Below are positions 54,263-64,000 of a stretch of DNA of 64,000 bases, piece by piece. The notes under the pieces were generated by a model that was not told where the DNA came from, did no database searches, and worked only from the letters and a program-made list of their open reading frames with translations. The stretch comes from Setomelanomma holmii. Its lineage: Eukaryota; Ascomycota; Dothideomycetes; Pleosporales; Phaeosphaeriaceae. Where the stretch lies: contig ML978188.1 in the NCBI GenBank assembly GCA_010015745.1, positions 1 to 64,000 of the forward strand, in the 5' to 3' direction. Position 1 is the first letter of the stretch. Each line of letters begins with the position of its first letter. Made by a program: the position numbers and the translations under genes.

Positions 54263-56377
54263 ATGGGTAACAGATTCTCCAAAGCTGCGCCGCGGCGAGA
54301 TGTGAAGGCTGCTGCCTCAGCCGCGCCTGCTCCAACCATGGATACAAACGACCACGAACCCCGCCAAGGCTCCGCACCTCAGCCTCAGGACATAAATCTT
54401 CAAGCACCGAAAACTTCTGTCCTATTTTCTCGCGACGACATCACCGTCACCACTTCAACTACGCCAACAGCGAATAACACCACGCGTGCGCGATCACTTT
54501 CTCTTGACGGCACGAGCGGCATGGCCACACAAGAGCGTCTTTCCAACTTCGAGCGATTTTTGGAGGAGCAGCGCTTGAGGGGTATCGTTTACGATCTGTC
54601 TTTCCCTGGCTCTCGTGTTCTCCAAGTCACCCCTCCGATAGCGCGACCGCCGCCTGTCAAGACTCTCACGCCACGACCAATTCCAGATCCACAATGCCTG
54701 ATCTGCTGCAAGACTCTGCCCAAGAAGGAAGATCCTCTTTACTCCAAGGAAGCCGTCAAGCCATGTCGCTCGTGCAACAACGACTACTGCGTAGATTGCG
54801 TCAAGCGAGCATTCATCGATGCCTGCAAAGATTCTACCCGTATGCCTCCACGGTGCTGTAGACCATTCAACCTACACATCGCGCGGCCGTTCTTGACAGA
54901 AGAAGAGGTCGATCTATTCAAGCAGAAGTACGAGGAATGGAGCACACCGAATCCCTTTTACTGCCCAGTACCTGTGTGTTCCGCTTTCATCTCCGAAAGG
55001 CTTCTACCTCAGAATGGTAGAAGCAAAGATAAGCAGCGTGTAGACTCTGGTATCGGTACGCCTACAGCAGAAGCCTTCGCATGTCCGACTTGTGAAGCCA
55101 GCATCTGCGTGGGATGTCGACAAGTCGCTCATCCGGGAAGCATCTGCGACATGAACGACTTTGGCCTTGATGCAGACACTGCCGCACTTTTGAAGGGATG
55201 GGGTTACAAGAGATGCCCTAGATGCAGCCATGGAGTGAAGAGGATGTTCGGTTGTAATCATATGGAGTGTCGATGTGGCCACCACTTTTGCTGGATGTGC
55301 CTGGACAGCATTCAAGAATGTGATGGTGGATGCACCGATGGGGAAGATGACGATTATGACGATTACGATGGACCAGATGAAGACGAACAGGTTGAAGCTA
55401 CGCCAACTGCAGGAGATCAGGCTGCAGACACTGCAACAGCTGAGGCTACAACAACCACTGCCCCGGAGAGCTCTCGTCCCAGAAACCTCGACGGCGGAAC
55501 TGCTCGTTTCTGGGCTGCATCCGACTTCGACTTCGGCGCAGAGCCAACAAACGACAATCTCGATCCTGTCTGGGCTTGCGAGCACCGCTTCAACCCCGTC
55601 AAGATACCCTTCGCTACAGCGCTCACTTCACCAACCACCGAGCTGGAGTGCGTGAAGTGCTGGAACGTCGTACATCCCGAGATCGAGACTCCCGGTGCAA
55701 AAGACCAAAATCGAGGCAAAGGTGGTCCATCCACGACAGTAGTCGGAGTACGGCGAGGAACAGTCGGATGGCATCACTTGGCGAACAGAGGGCGATATGA
55801 GCCTCCGAGGGGCTTGTTCAGAGCTGATGCTACGATCGGTACGGCGCCGCATCTCACAGCTGCACTGTCTCAGAGCCTACCCACGCGAGATGCTTCGCCG
55901 ATGGATGATGTGCAGTTCACAGAGCGTATCGTCGACACGTATGGCAATATCATTACGACATCTCCCGCGCCAGCGACGCAAACTCGACGTGCCTCACTCT
56001 CCAATTCGAATGACAAGACATCTAAGGCTGCAAAGACGCATAGCACAACGTCGAACTTCTTTTCGGGCCACATTCCACCATTCAGCCTCGCGCACGAATG
56101 CTACCGCTGTCAGATCGTCGTCTGCGAGACATGCAAGACCAAGGAGATCACCGCACAAGAGAAGAAAGCCAAGGCGGAAGCGGAAGCTGAGCAGGCAGCG
56201 ACGGAGCGGAGAGAGGCCGAGGAACGAAGACGGGATGAAGAGCGGAGAGAAGCCGAAGCGAGGACTTTGAGCGAGGAGTTGCCGCTGATGCCGCCGGAGC
56301 CAGAGCCAGAACAACAGGCCGAGGCTCAGATTGAGGTGCCCGAACTTGAGCATATGTGCTCGATTGGTTACGACTGA
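54263..56377 (+). CDS. RING-IBR-RING protein with N-terminal myristoylation signal, 704 aa
   Basis: Intact single exon. I start at the ATG at 54263, giving MGNRFSKAAP, a good N-myristoylation signal (Gly2, Ser6). Residues 1-140 are disordered. RING1 starts at Cys145 (CLICCKTL...CRSCNNDYCVDC...PPRCC). The IBR follows (YCPVPVCSAFI, CPTCEASICVGC, GSICD). RING2 has CPRCSHGVKRMFGCNHMECRCGHHFCWMC, with the Cys of FGCNHM at the catalytic position of RBR ubiquitin ligases. Next come an acidic stretch (DGEDDDYDDYDGPDEDE), a region with further CxxC pairs (ECVKCW, CYRCQIVVCETC), and a highly charged Glu/Arg/Ala coiled coil (about 625-685). The C-terminal CxxC pairs after the RBR unit are also seen in the other two RBR genes here. 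Likely a membrane-tethered E3 ligase; targets unknown. Confidence 0.87.
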   Translation: MGNRFSKAAPRRDVKAAASAAPAPTMDTNDHEPRQGSAPQPQDINLQAPKTSVLFSRDDITVTTSTTPTANNTTRARSLSLDGTSGMATQERLSNFERFLEEQRLRGIVYDLSFPGSRVLQVTPPIARPPPVKTLTPRPIPDPQCLICCKTLPKKEDPLYSKEAVKPCRSCNNDYCVDCVKRAFIDACKDSTRMPPRCCRPFNLHIARPFLTEEEVDLFKQKYEEWSTPNPFYCPVPVCSAFISERLLPQNGRSKDKQRVDSGIGTPTAEAFACPTCEASICVGCRQVAHPGSICDMNDFGLDADTAALLKGWGYKRCPRCSHGVKRMFGCNHMECRCGHHFCWMCLDSIQECDGGCTDGEDDDYDDYDGPDEDEQVEATPTAGDQAADTATAEATTTTAPESSRPRNLDGGTARFWAASDFDFGAEPTNDNLDPVWACEHRFNPVKIPFATALTSPTTELECVKCWNVVHPEIETPGAKDQNRGKGGPSTTVVGVRRGTVGWHHLANRGRYEPPRGLFRADATIGTAPHLTAALSQSLPTRDASPMDDVQFTERIVDTYGNIITTSPAPATQTRRASLSNSNDKTSKAAKTHSTTSNFFSGHIPPFSLAHECYRCQIVVCETCKTKEITAQEKKAKAEAEAEQAATERREAEERRRDEERREAEARTLSEELPLMPPEPEPEQQAEAQIEVPELEHMCSIGYD

Positions 56378-57263
56378 AGCTTAGAGAAGATTCGTTTGTA
56401 TTTAATGGCATTCCAGGAAGCTGCGAGGCGCATGGGAAGCGGGAGCATCAAGGCGTTTTGTGGAAATACTGCATCTAGTGTATCTCTGAGGTTCAGGTCA
56501 ACTATCCTAAAGACACCTACCTACCTTGAGCAAAGCACTTTTCATCGAATTCGCACATCCAACAAACATACATGAACAGAAACGTGTTTCCACACTCCGC
56601 GAGATCTTTCGAACTTATACGCAGTGCAGTGTTCCAGCCATTTCATGTGGCCCTTTTGAAGAGACACAGTTTGATCAAGAGCAGGAATACTTCCCAAATA
56701 TACCACATACATCATGCCATGCTGTAGCACAGCACGCCTCGTCTCAACTAGCTACTGCTGTCTACACGCTTTTCTTCGTCTTGTCTTATAGACATCAAGA
56801 AATGATTCCCCCGCCCTGCATGTCATCATGACACGGTGACCGGACAATGGCTGAATATGAGCAGGTACGTATGTTATTCGTACTAACAACTCAAGCCAGG
56901 AGTTGAGAATACAAGATGTTACCTCACATTAGGCGAGCTATTGCAAGGCATGATGGATGATATGTCAGACACTCGGATTTTGATTTCAGATTGTTGAGAA
57001 AATCTTTTGAACCACAAAGTAGACCGAACAAGAAGGCTCACTGAAGATGACTGTTGGAATTAACCGGGCAGATGAGAGTAATTTTTCATGACCGCCGCCC
57101 CATCCTTTTTGTGATTCTCTACATCGTGCAATACAGCTCAGTTGCTCCGCTTACTCGCTCGCCATCTGCTCGGTTGCTTGATCTCGTTCCTTTACCGTTC
57201 ACACATGATGGCTGTTCGACACGACTGCGCGAGTCGTATATGTTATCGACTTGAATGTCGAGA
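56378..57263. other. Intergenic between convergent genes
   Basis: 890 bp of 3' flanks; no gene seen. Confidence 0.5.
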
Positions 57264-58629
57264 CTATGCGCCCAGGCTTGGGAAGGCGCTGGAGTCGGCA
57301 ATGTTGGGGCCGGACTGGTTTCCACCACGACCGCCGCGTCCACGAGCCTCGCCACGACCACGCCCACCCTCGCCACGACCGCGTCCACCGCGGAACTCGC
57401 CACGACCCTCACCACGGCCACGTCCTTCACCGCCACGGAATTCACCGCCACGGCCACGTCCCTCACCACGGAACTCGCCGCGGCCACGGCCACGACCTCC
57501 ACGAGCACCACCCTCGCGAGGTGGAGGAGCGAGCATGCGGTCGCCATCGAGCTCGACGTGGACCTTCTCCTTGCGCTGACGCTCACGCTTGGCCTTGGCA
57601 TCCTTACCGGCAATGTAGGCCTCCTCCTCTTCCTCACGGGTCAAAGCCTTGCCCTCAGGGAACTTCTTGCTGCTACCCTCGTTGGCCTTGCGGACGTTCT
57701 GGGCGGCAAGGGACAGCTTCTTCTCGGCCTGCTCGACGAGGTAGGCGGCGTACGACTTGCTCTTGTCTTCCGGCTCAGGCTCGGGCTGGTTCTCGCCCTC
57801 AGCAGCATCGGCAACAGCCTCCTTCTCTTCGGCCTTGGCGATGGCCTCACCGGCCTGCTCGTCCTCTAGCTCAGCGTTGCCATCGTTTCCACCCCAGCCG
57901 TGGGCAGCCTGCTTCTCTTGCTCACTGTGACGTGTTAGTGACGAACGTGTGCGAGGGCTTCATCATGCTCACCCGATGCCAGTCCTGCTGCGGCGGTCGC
58001 CCTCACCACCACGGGCTCCACCACGACCTCCGCGTCCACCACGGCCACGGCCGCGGTTGTTGCCACGCTCTCCGCCTTCAGTGGGTTCTGAGACGGCGTT
58101 AGTACAAGTTCAGGATGCAGTGATATGTTGAACATACCGCCTGATCCTCGGCCGCGGTTCTTATCCGCACCAAGGCCACGATCCCGGAATGCTGTGTTGG
58201 GTCAGTACTGTACTTTTATACTCTGCTCCATGCTGTCAGAGCGTCGACCCTTTGTTTTCACGTACCGTTCTCGTTCGCGCTGGCAGTCTGCTTGGCGCGG
58301 TTCTGGTTCGCGGGCCTGTCGGTCGTCGGCCGTGGGGCGTCGGTGTCGTCGCGCTTGCCGTGCCTCGCAACAGGCTTGTCGATAGCCCTTGTTGGGGGGT
58401 CCGCCGGCCTGTCGGGGTCGAGCTCCGGGTCATTGCCTGCGGGGTGTGAGTGGTCTGAAGGCTGTGTATTGCTGCGACGCGAACATACCCAGCAGCTCGT
58501 AAATGTTCTGGACGCCTGGTCAGCCATTGAGGTCATTGAGAAGGCGCATTGAGGTGGTGCAGCCTCAATGCGGCGTGCACTCGAGGCGACGGCCGAGGTG
58601 GAGCTTACCTTGGAAGCAATCGTCGACAT
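57264..58629 (-). CDS. Stm1/SERBP1-like RGG-box ribosome- and RNA-binding protein, 346 aa
   Basis: Six exons: 58629..58609, 58507..58489, 58436..58266, 58191..58138, 58087..57973 and 57924..57264 (347 codons in frame). The start MSTIASKNIYELLGND is the conserved N-terminus of Stm1 and HABP4/SERBP1 proteins. Placing the second exon at 58507 (acceptor GTCCAG) is what preserves it. A charged middle (KPVARHGKRDD), a first RGG cluster (RGRGRGGRGGRGG), an acidic helical part (EDEQAGEAIAKAEEKEA), the FPEGKALTREEEEEAYIAGK block and a long C-terminal RGG/EFRG repeat tail follow. Family members bind ribosomes in the mRNA channel and stabilise idle 80S particles. Five introns in a 1-kb coding region is high for this window and typical of highly expressed fungal ribosomal genes. 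Confidence 0.88.
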
Positions 58630-59839
58630 CTTGGTGGTTTAGCGCCTTTCGCGCTTTTCCCTTCTGATGCGCAATCTGCGAGGAGGGAAGAAGAGGTGGG
58701 AGAGCTTGCCCTACGGACTTAGGGACGTGGCTCTCGGGGGTGTTGTGGCTCTCAAGCGAGGTGTTGACGTGAGGTTGGCGGGCAGGAGCAGTCCAAAATT
58801 GCCTGTGGTTAGGTGCCTGCTTCGCTTAGGCCCCACTACGGGGATTCGGTCCAGGACAAAGACAACCACCAGATCTTCACCACTCGAGCACTATGCAACT
58901 CGGGCTTGATCACAGTCACTGTTCTGCAGTGCTCTGTAGAGGCTTTGATCAGTGACGATAATCGCGGTAGATATAATGAAAACACCACGGCTTCCGTCAA
59001 ATAGCAAAGCACACGTTTGCATTCTGCGAGGCCGAGTTGAGGGGTAGACCAAAGATACCACGGCGAATATGCTACACAAATCTGACCATCAATGCTGAGC
59101 GCATGGCATCTAGAGCGAACGCGTTACTCGCTGTAAGCACTGCAGTGCCTCGACGACCGATCTCCAGGTACCTTGCATGGCTCGCATAATTGAGCCATCT
59201 TGGCTTGGATTCACGTCATAGGTTATCGATATCTGATATGCGACATTCTTGGGATTCGGGTCGTCAAGCTATTACAGTATGTACAAGGCAGCAACCATCT
59301 CAGAGACGACAGACGAGTTGCGCTGCCAACATGGACATGTGAGTCCTTGGCCAATTGGCCTCCGTCAATAACACTAAACACGAGACAAGAAACTGATAAT
59401 AATGAACTTTTGAGAATGCCGCCGCTGACCTTAGACTTGGACAGGTCATATCCAAAAATGATCAAGTAAACGCCGTTGTGCTGCCGTGACACATCGCGGG
59501 TGGAGTCGAGGGTCGGAAGCCAGTCTTGACGCCAACTGCCACAAATTAAATATTGTTGGTGGAATGGGGTGGATCCAGGTCCGGCAAATCTCGAGTCCTC
59601 AACGACGGTGACACCACTGGATCTGCCACATCGCCCAAAACCGGAGCTCGTATATCCTCAGCACGTGTAGTAGTCCTTGCTCCAACACTAGAACATGCAC
59701 CGAGGTGAGTCTAGCTTGGTCTTTACACTAACCTTCGAGGCAGGTGTTATACCGCGCAGGACCTTTTGCCGGACCTGGTGGTGTTTCCAAGAAGTGGACT
59801 TCCTTGCGCATCCTCCTCTTATCGTCTCGTGGCACGATT
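58630..59839. other. Intergenic, no gene seen
   Basis: 1.2 kb: promoter of the Stm1-like gene and 3' flank of the bZIP gene. Only short, featureless frames. Confidence 0.5.
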
Positions 59840-61291
59840 CTATCTCGACTCGTACATCGTCGGGAAGTGCATGCTTGCGGATAGCCCAAATGGGTCCGCG
59901 TCAAGCATTGGGTCGTACGGATCGAAGAGCTGATTGTTCATGCCATTGAAAACGTGGCCGCCATCGTGTGGGGCGAGCGAGGCTGGAGATGTGAAGGGCG
60001 GGTTCTGTGAGGGTGCCATTGGTGGTGGCATGTTGTTCACGGGTGGGAAGTTCTGCTGTGGGAACGGGCCGGGGCCGGCGGACTGGTCGCTCGGGTCGTC
60101 GTGGTCGTAGGAGTCTGCTTGTTCCTCGTACTCCTGCTCTAAACAACAGAATCAGCCTAGGATAACAAAGTCCTATACCTAAGAGGGGAAAAGAAACGGG
60201 TCAGCTTGCCCAGTTGACTCATGTGGTCTGTGAATTGTGTCTGGAATTGGAACCCAGTACCACTACTCTGTGTTATGCCACTGCCGCTGCTACCGACAGT
60301 GGACGAGCTTGACATCCCGTTTGCAGGGGGCTGGTTGGTGAGAATGGAAGGTCTCTGAGGAGCCATAACAGGTGTGAAGTTAGACCTAGGCGGTTGTGGC
60401 CGCAGTGGCTGCTGTTGCGGAGGCATTGGCCCAAAGTTGGGCGACACTGATTGACCATGGGGCACAAAATTGGGCGAGCGCGTCGCAGACTGAGCAGGTG
60501 ACGAGAGGTGCGAGCCTGGCGTCGGCTGCGACAATGGTGATCGTTGTATGGGCCCATCGGGCTGTATCATAGGTAGACCATTGTGCCCATCAGCCTTGGG
60601 CGGCCCCTGGAGCGACCGTCGCTGCTGCTGTCTGTTCAAGATAGCGCGCTGAGAGAGCGGTGCTTGGTTAGGAGAGGTGTGTGCGGACGCTGCAGGCCGC
60701 GTAGGGCCCAGATTGGGACTCCCAGTCTTCGCGCGCAGCTCGGCCTGGACGTCAATGCCTGATGGGGACCAGTCAGTACATGTTGAAGGGTGGGACAAGA
60801 TAAGAAAGCGGGATCACCTTTCTCGAGCAAGATTCTCTCCAGAAGCGAATTCTTGTACCGGAGCATAAGGCATTCGTCGGCGGCATTGCGGTGACTGTTT
60901 TGCAGGTTCTGCAGCGTCTCCTCATGGTGCTTGATGGTGCTCTCGAGCTGCTTGATGTACTCTGTGCGGCGCTCGCGGAAGGCTGCTTGCGCCTGTCTGT
61001 TGCGCTGCTTGCGCTCCTCCGAAGTGGCATAGATCTTACGACGCTTGGTTAGTCCTATCTTCGACATGGTAATCGATTGTGCATATTCTGCGGCCATGGC
61101 AGGCAAAGTGCAATGGGGTAGCTCACAGGTTTGCGGCCGCCTTTGCGCTTCTGCTGCTGGGGCTCCTCTTGGGTATATGTCTCCGCCAGGCCAGGCTCTG
61201 GCGACGATCCGATAGAGGACGTCGAACCATCGCGCGAGGCCTCTGCCTTGCCCACGGGTGCCGTCATATCTGTTACTACACTATCTCCCAT
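59840..61291 (-). CDS. bZIP transcription factor, 409 aa
   Basis: Four exons: 61291..61127, 61034..60818, 60758..60210 and 60138..59840 (410 codons in frame). The basic region is in exon 2, following GGRKPIYATSEERKQRN: RNRQAQAAFRERRTEYIKQLE, residues about 66-86, then a zipper of heptads (LESTIKHHEETLQNLQ...LMLRYKNSLLERIL). The signature NxxAQxxFR is that of fungal AP-1-like/Yap-related bZIPs. The rest is Gln/Pro/Ser-rich and disordered. The third intron starts with GC (GCAAGC) and ends TTTAG. Only this boundary gives DHMSQL|EQEYEEQAD, a join that looks conserved in the family, and keeps the frame. Which process it regulates is not visible. Confidence 0.85.
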
Positions 61292-63438
61292 CTGCGGCAG
61301 CCGCACCCCTCCAGCAGATAGAGGGGCACGTCAAGCGCCAAGAGGCACGATAGACGCGACAGAGGAAGGTCGTTATGGCGGCAGGAGGCTCTAAGTCGGC
61401 TAAGCGCGCCAGTTCAGGGCAGCCGCAGCGTCGGGTTCGAGTGCGATTGTGTGTGTTAGGGGGTTTGATAATGTGCGATAACGAGAGAGAATCGGGGCCT
61501 GTGTGTGGTTGCGCAGTAGTTGTGAGGTAAGCTCTTGGGTAATGGAAACAAAGAGGCTCGACGGAGGGGCGGAGGTGCTGAATTGAAAAGGCACGGGCGG
61601 GACCAGCTCTTGCCAATTGCAGGGCTGTCTGCGTGTGGTTAAAGGTGTGCTCGCCCCCAGACGAGTTCTTCACGGGCAGCAAATGGCAGGCGGTCTTCCG
61701 CCACTGGGCGTTCTCTCGCTGCGATCCGCCAAGGCGTGTGGAGGGCACTTCGCCGACAGCTCAGAGTTTTCTCGCGGGGTGCTTGCAGTGCATTGGCAGC
61801 CCGCTCAGTCGCAGCGCATCCGTCGCGAAGAGAGCGCGGTGGAGGAGAGCGCCGAACATAGCACCTGCCGACGACTGGATCGCGATACTGCAATGGGCGT
61901 AGTGTGTAGACTTAGTTCCCGCGCCACTAGAAGTTTTGATCTGCTTCTCCGGAGCATCTCCATGGAATGTGCCTTGCTCCAGGCCCTTCACCCTGCACTG
62001 CGCAGCTCTTATCTAGACATTGCCCTCGCAGAGACACCAGATCTGCTGGCAGCATCAACACGACCAGCCCGCGTCAATTCTCAGCGGTTTGCGCGCATTT
62101 GCGAACAGTCTCGGACGAAGCCGAAGCGACACGCTATCCATGGATCCATAACGCTTCAGGCAACCGGCATCGGAGCTCGCCAAGCGTCTACACCGAGGCC
62201 ACGCGCTGTGAGACGGGGAGCCCATGGCCATAAAGTCACTGCACTCGTAAGGCTGGCGATGCAACTTCGATCCGGTATGCCGTCGTTATCAGTGCCTCCA
62301 GACAGCAGCATCCAGGTCGACATACGGGACTCACCGGTGATCTGACCTGACCTGACGTTCCATCAACGTTGGGTGCTGTGACGTGGACAACGCAGGACCT
62401 CCGCATCGCAAAGCGGTTTCGATCACGCTCATGAACCTTCCCCGCTTGCACCGTCTTGGCCTGTGATTCGATCAACATCCTGGCCTGTTGGACCTCACCG
62501 TCGCTGACTCCTCGCACGAGTCGCGCTGGAGGCTGGAGCATCTCTCACAAGCACTGCATTGGCCGCTGCCGGATCTTCCTTGGGCTCGCCGAAGTCGCTG
62601 CTTCTATGCAGCACCTGAGCGTTGTTGGCCTGAACTGGGATAGCGGCGCCGCGCTTTTTCTCGGCTGAGCGAGCAGGTGACCTCGGTGCGGTTGAGACTC
62701 GGACACTGACGACGACTCGCGCGCATCGTGACTTTCGACTTGGTGTTTATGCCTGCGTAGAAGTTGCGTGTCGGTGAGCGAAGCGGAAGCGGAATCGGAA
62801 TGGCATATAGACTGCAATGCCGTTGCCGAGAAAAGGAGCTTTGAAGTCTGCTCCGGTCGACATGCATGCTCCTGGTATCAAGGAATCTACAGCGACACGA
62901 ATGCACGTGGAACGGATAATTGCTCAAGGTGCTTCGAAATGCTCGGAGAGATAGAGCAGTGAGCCCTCTCAGAAGGATTAGTCAAATTGACGAGGTGAGA
63001 GCGGAGTTGCTGCATCGAAGAGGTGTAAAGCCCTGAATAGTAGAGTAAACGGTGAGATTGGTGAGGCCCATTGTTCTTTCCACATTGGCAACATATCTCA
63101 CAGCACCTGCCGGTTGACAGTGTGACACCCACATGGAATTGCGGAAAGAGCGAGCTCACTCCTGAGCACTTGCTGGCAGTAAGACGGCCAGATGCTAAGC
63201 ATCACAATGCGAGCTCTCCACCATGCAACTCTATGCGACAGCCCTCACCCGCCCCACAGGATATCGAGCATCGACATAGTGTCACATGACTTTTCTCCTG
63301 ATTTCAGTAGTATCGGATCGCGCATCAACTACTCGGTCAGCATCTAATTGCTAGTCGTTGCTTCGTGCGCAGTCTCTCGTTTTAGAGATCCCTGGCATAC
63401 GTTTACCACAACAAGCTCGCTGCTGACGGTAGGCAGCA
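61292..63438. other. Intergenic between divergent genes
   Basis: 2.1 kb. A 242-codon plus-strand frame at 61617-62345 has scrambled composition and overlaps long minus-strand frames; I do not accept it as a gene. Otherwise promoter and leader DNA of the bZIP and terminal genes. Confidence 0.45.
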
Positions 63439-64000
63439 ATGACACTATCCGATATCGCGGGACGGCTGCTGAAAGGGTCAGGTCACTCGCAGCCACCGCC
63501 TGGCAAAGGCCCACCAACCGAGTCCGGCCCCGTAGACAGAGAAAGCGGCTGTTCATTTCTGGCATCGCCAGGACCAGACAACAGCCAAGTCACCGGGTGC
63601 GGAGGAATGGTTGGCAGCAGCTTTGGCGAACCCAGAGGGCACTCCATCAACGCGTCTTCCTGGGCGAAGATCCGTCCTCTATCAGACATTCGCGAACTCA
63701 CTGAGCCGAGCCTGGCAGACACGATACCTCGAAAGCTTCTCTCGGAAGGCCACGCGCAGAGTACCTCTCGCCCAGATCTTTCGCGCAAGCCTTCTGTGGC
63801 TTCCAAGCGGCGACCAAGCATTGACACTCGCAATGGAGAGAACAAAGAACCAGATAGAAAGATGAGCATCGAAAGCAACGGCATTAGAACCGTCCACCGA
63901 GGGCGATCCTCTAGAACACCATCACCACCAAGTCCTGCGGACAATAACAGCATATCAAGTATATACACCATTCCGCCTGGAAGTATACCACCACGATCGT
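63439..64000 (+). CDS. 5' part of a disordered protein, cut by window end (at least 187 aa)
   Basis: From the ATG at 63439 (MTLSDIAGRLLKG) a frame stays open to the last base of the window without a stop. It is therefore invisible to methods that require one. The translation is rich in Ser, Pro, Arg, Asp and Gly with basic/acidic patches (SRKPSVASKRRPSIDTRNGENKEPDRKMSIESNG, RGRSSRTPSPPSP). This is the look of a long fungal regulatory or scaffold protein with SP/TP and RxxS phosphorylation sites. No domain is visible yet; the folded part presumably lies beyond the window. Confidence 0.65.
   Translation, partial: MTLSDIAGRLLKGSGHSQPPPGKGPPTESGPVDRESGCSFLASPGPDNSQVTGCGGMVGSSFGEPRGHSINASSWAKIRPLSDIRELTEPSLADTIPRKLLSEGHAQSTSRPDLSRKPSVASKRRPSIDTRNGENKEPDRKMSIESNGIRTVHRGRSSRTPSPPSPADNNSISSIYTIPPGSIPPRS

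Noticed and set aside
61617..62345. 242-codon open frame on the plus strand
   Set aside because: Composition looks random (Arg/Ser/Ala/Leu scatter), no domain, overlaps several minus-strand frames and lies in the 5' region of the bZIP gene.

Overview
The window is nuclear DNA of a filamentous ascomycete, most likely a dothideomycete and perhaps Capnodiales-like. The evidence is short (about 44-55 bp) GT-AG introns with CTAAC/CTGAC branch points, monocistronic genes on both strands, HET-domain and forkhead/bZIP genes, secreted plant-cell-wall oxidases, and decayed transposons. Placement below class is inference from gene content only; no database was searched.

Layout. 1-650 is the RNase H end of a LINE-type retroelement. 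2.75-3.5 kb holds a TATA-driven unknown gene. 3.8-7.1 kb holds two tandem RING-IBR-RING genes, the first decayed and the second intact. 7.6-25.2 kb is a cell-wall degradation/oxidation stretch: a class II haem peroxidase, a dead SDR, an AA9 LPMO with CBM1, a live SDR, and a multicopper oxidase. Within it, a HET gene (16.7-22.3 kb) has been split by a complete 3,040-bp hAT transposon with a perfect 8-bp target duplication. 25.3-28.4 kb shows nothing convincing.

28.4-30.9 kb (+ strand) and 38.5-41.7 kb (- strand) are two inward-facing arrays of promoter-like units. Each unit has a TATA box, a pyrimidine-rich leader often carrying CCAAAA, and an ATG usually about 70-95 nt from the TATA box. The right array has a period near 280 bp. 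Between the arrays lie phosphoserine phosphatase, a second SDR, and a large sterol-glucosyltransferase-like protein. At 42.4 kb is a tRNA-Lys(CUU) gene whose D-arm is interrupted by a 54-bp insert with all the marks of a spliceosomal intron, in addition to its ordinary anticodon-loop intron. This is the strongest candidate for something new.

43.2-64 kb holds mostly ordinary genes: a complex I twin-CX9C subunit, an FHA-forkhead regulator, a GH3 beta-glucosidase, a third (probably myristoylated) RBR protein, an Stm1/SERBP1-like RGG protein, a bZIP factor with a GC-AG intron, and the 5' part of a disordered protein that runs off the window.

The peroxidase, AA9, multicopper oxidase and GH3 enzymes would all act outside the cell on lignocellulose. 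There are no operons. Several genes are visibly broken (RBR copy, SDR, HET, hAT transposase). All exon joins below were checked for frame by hand and none is supported by transcripts.
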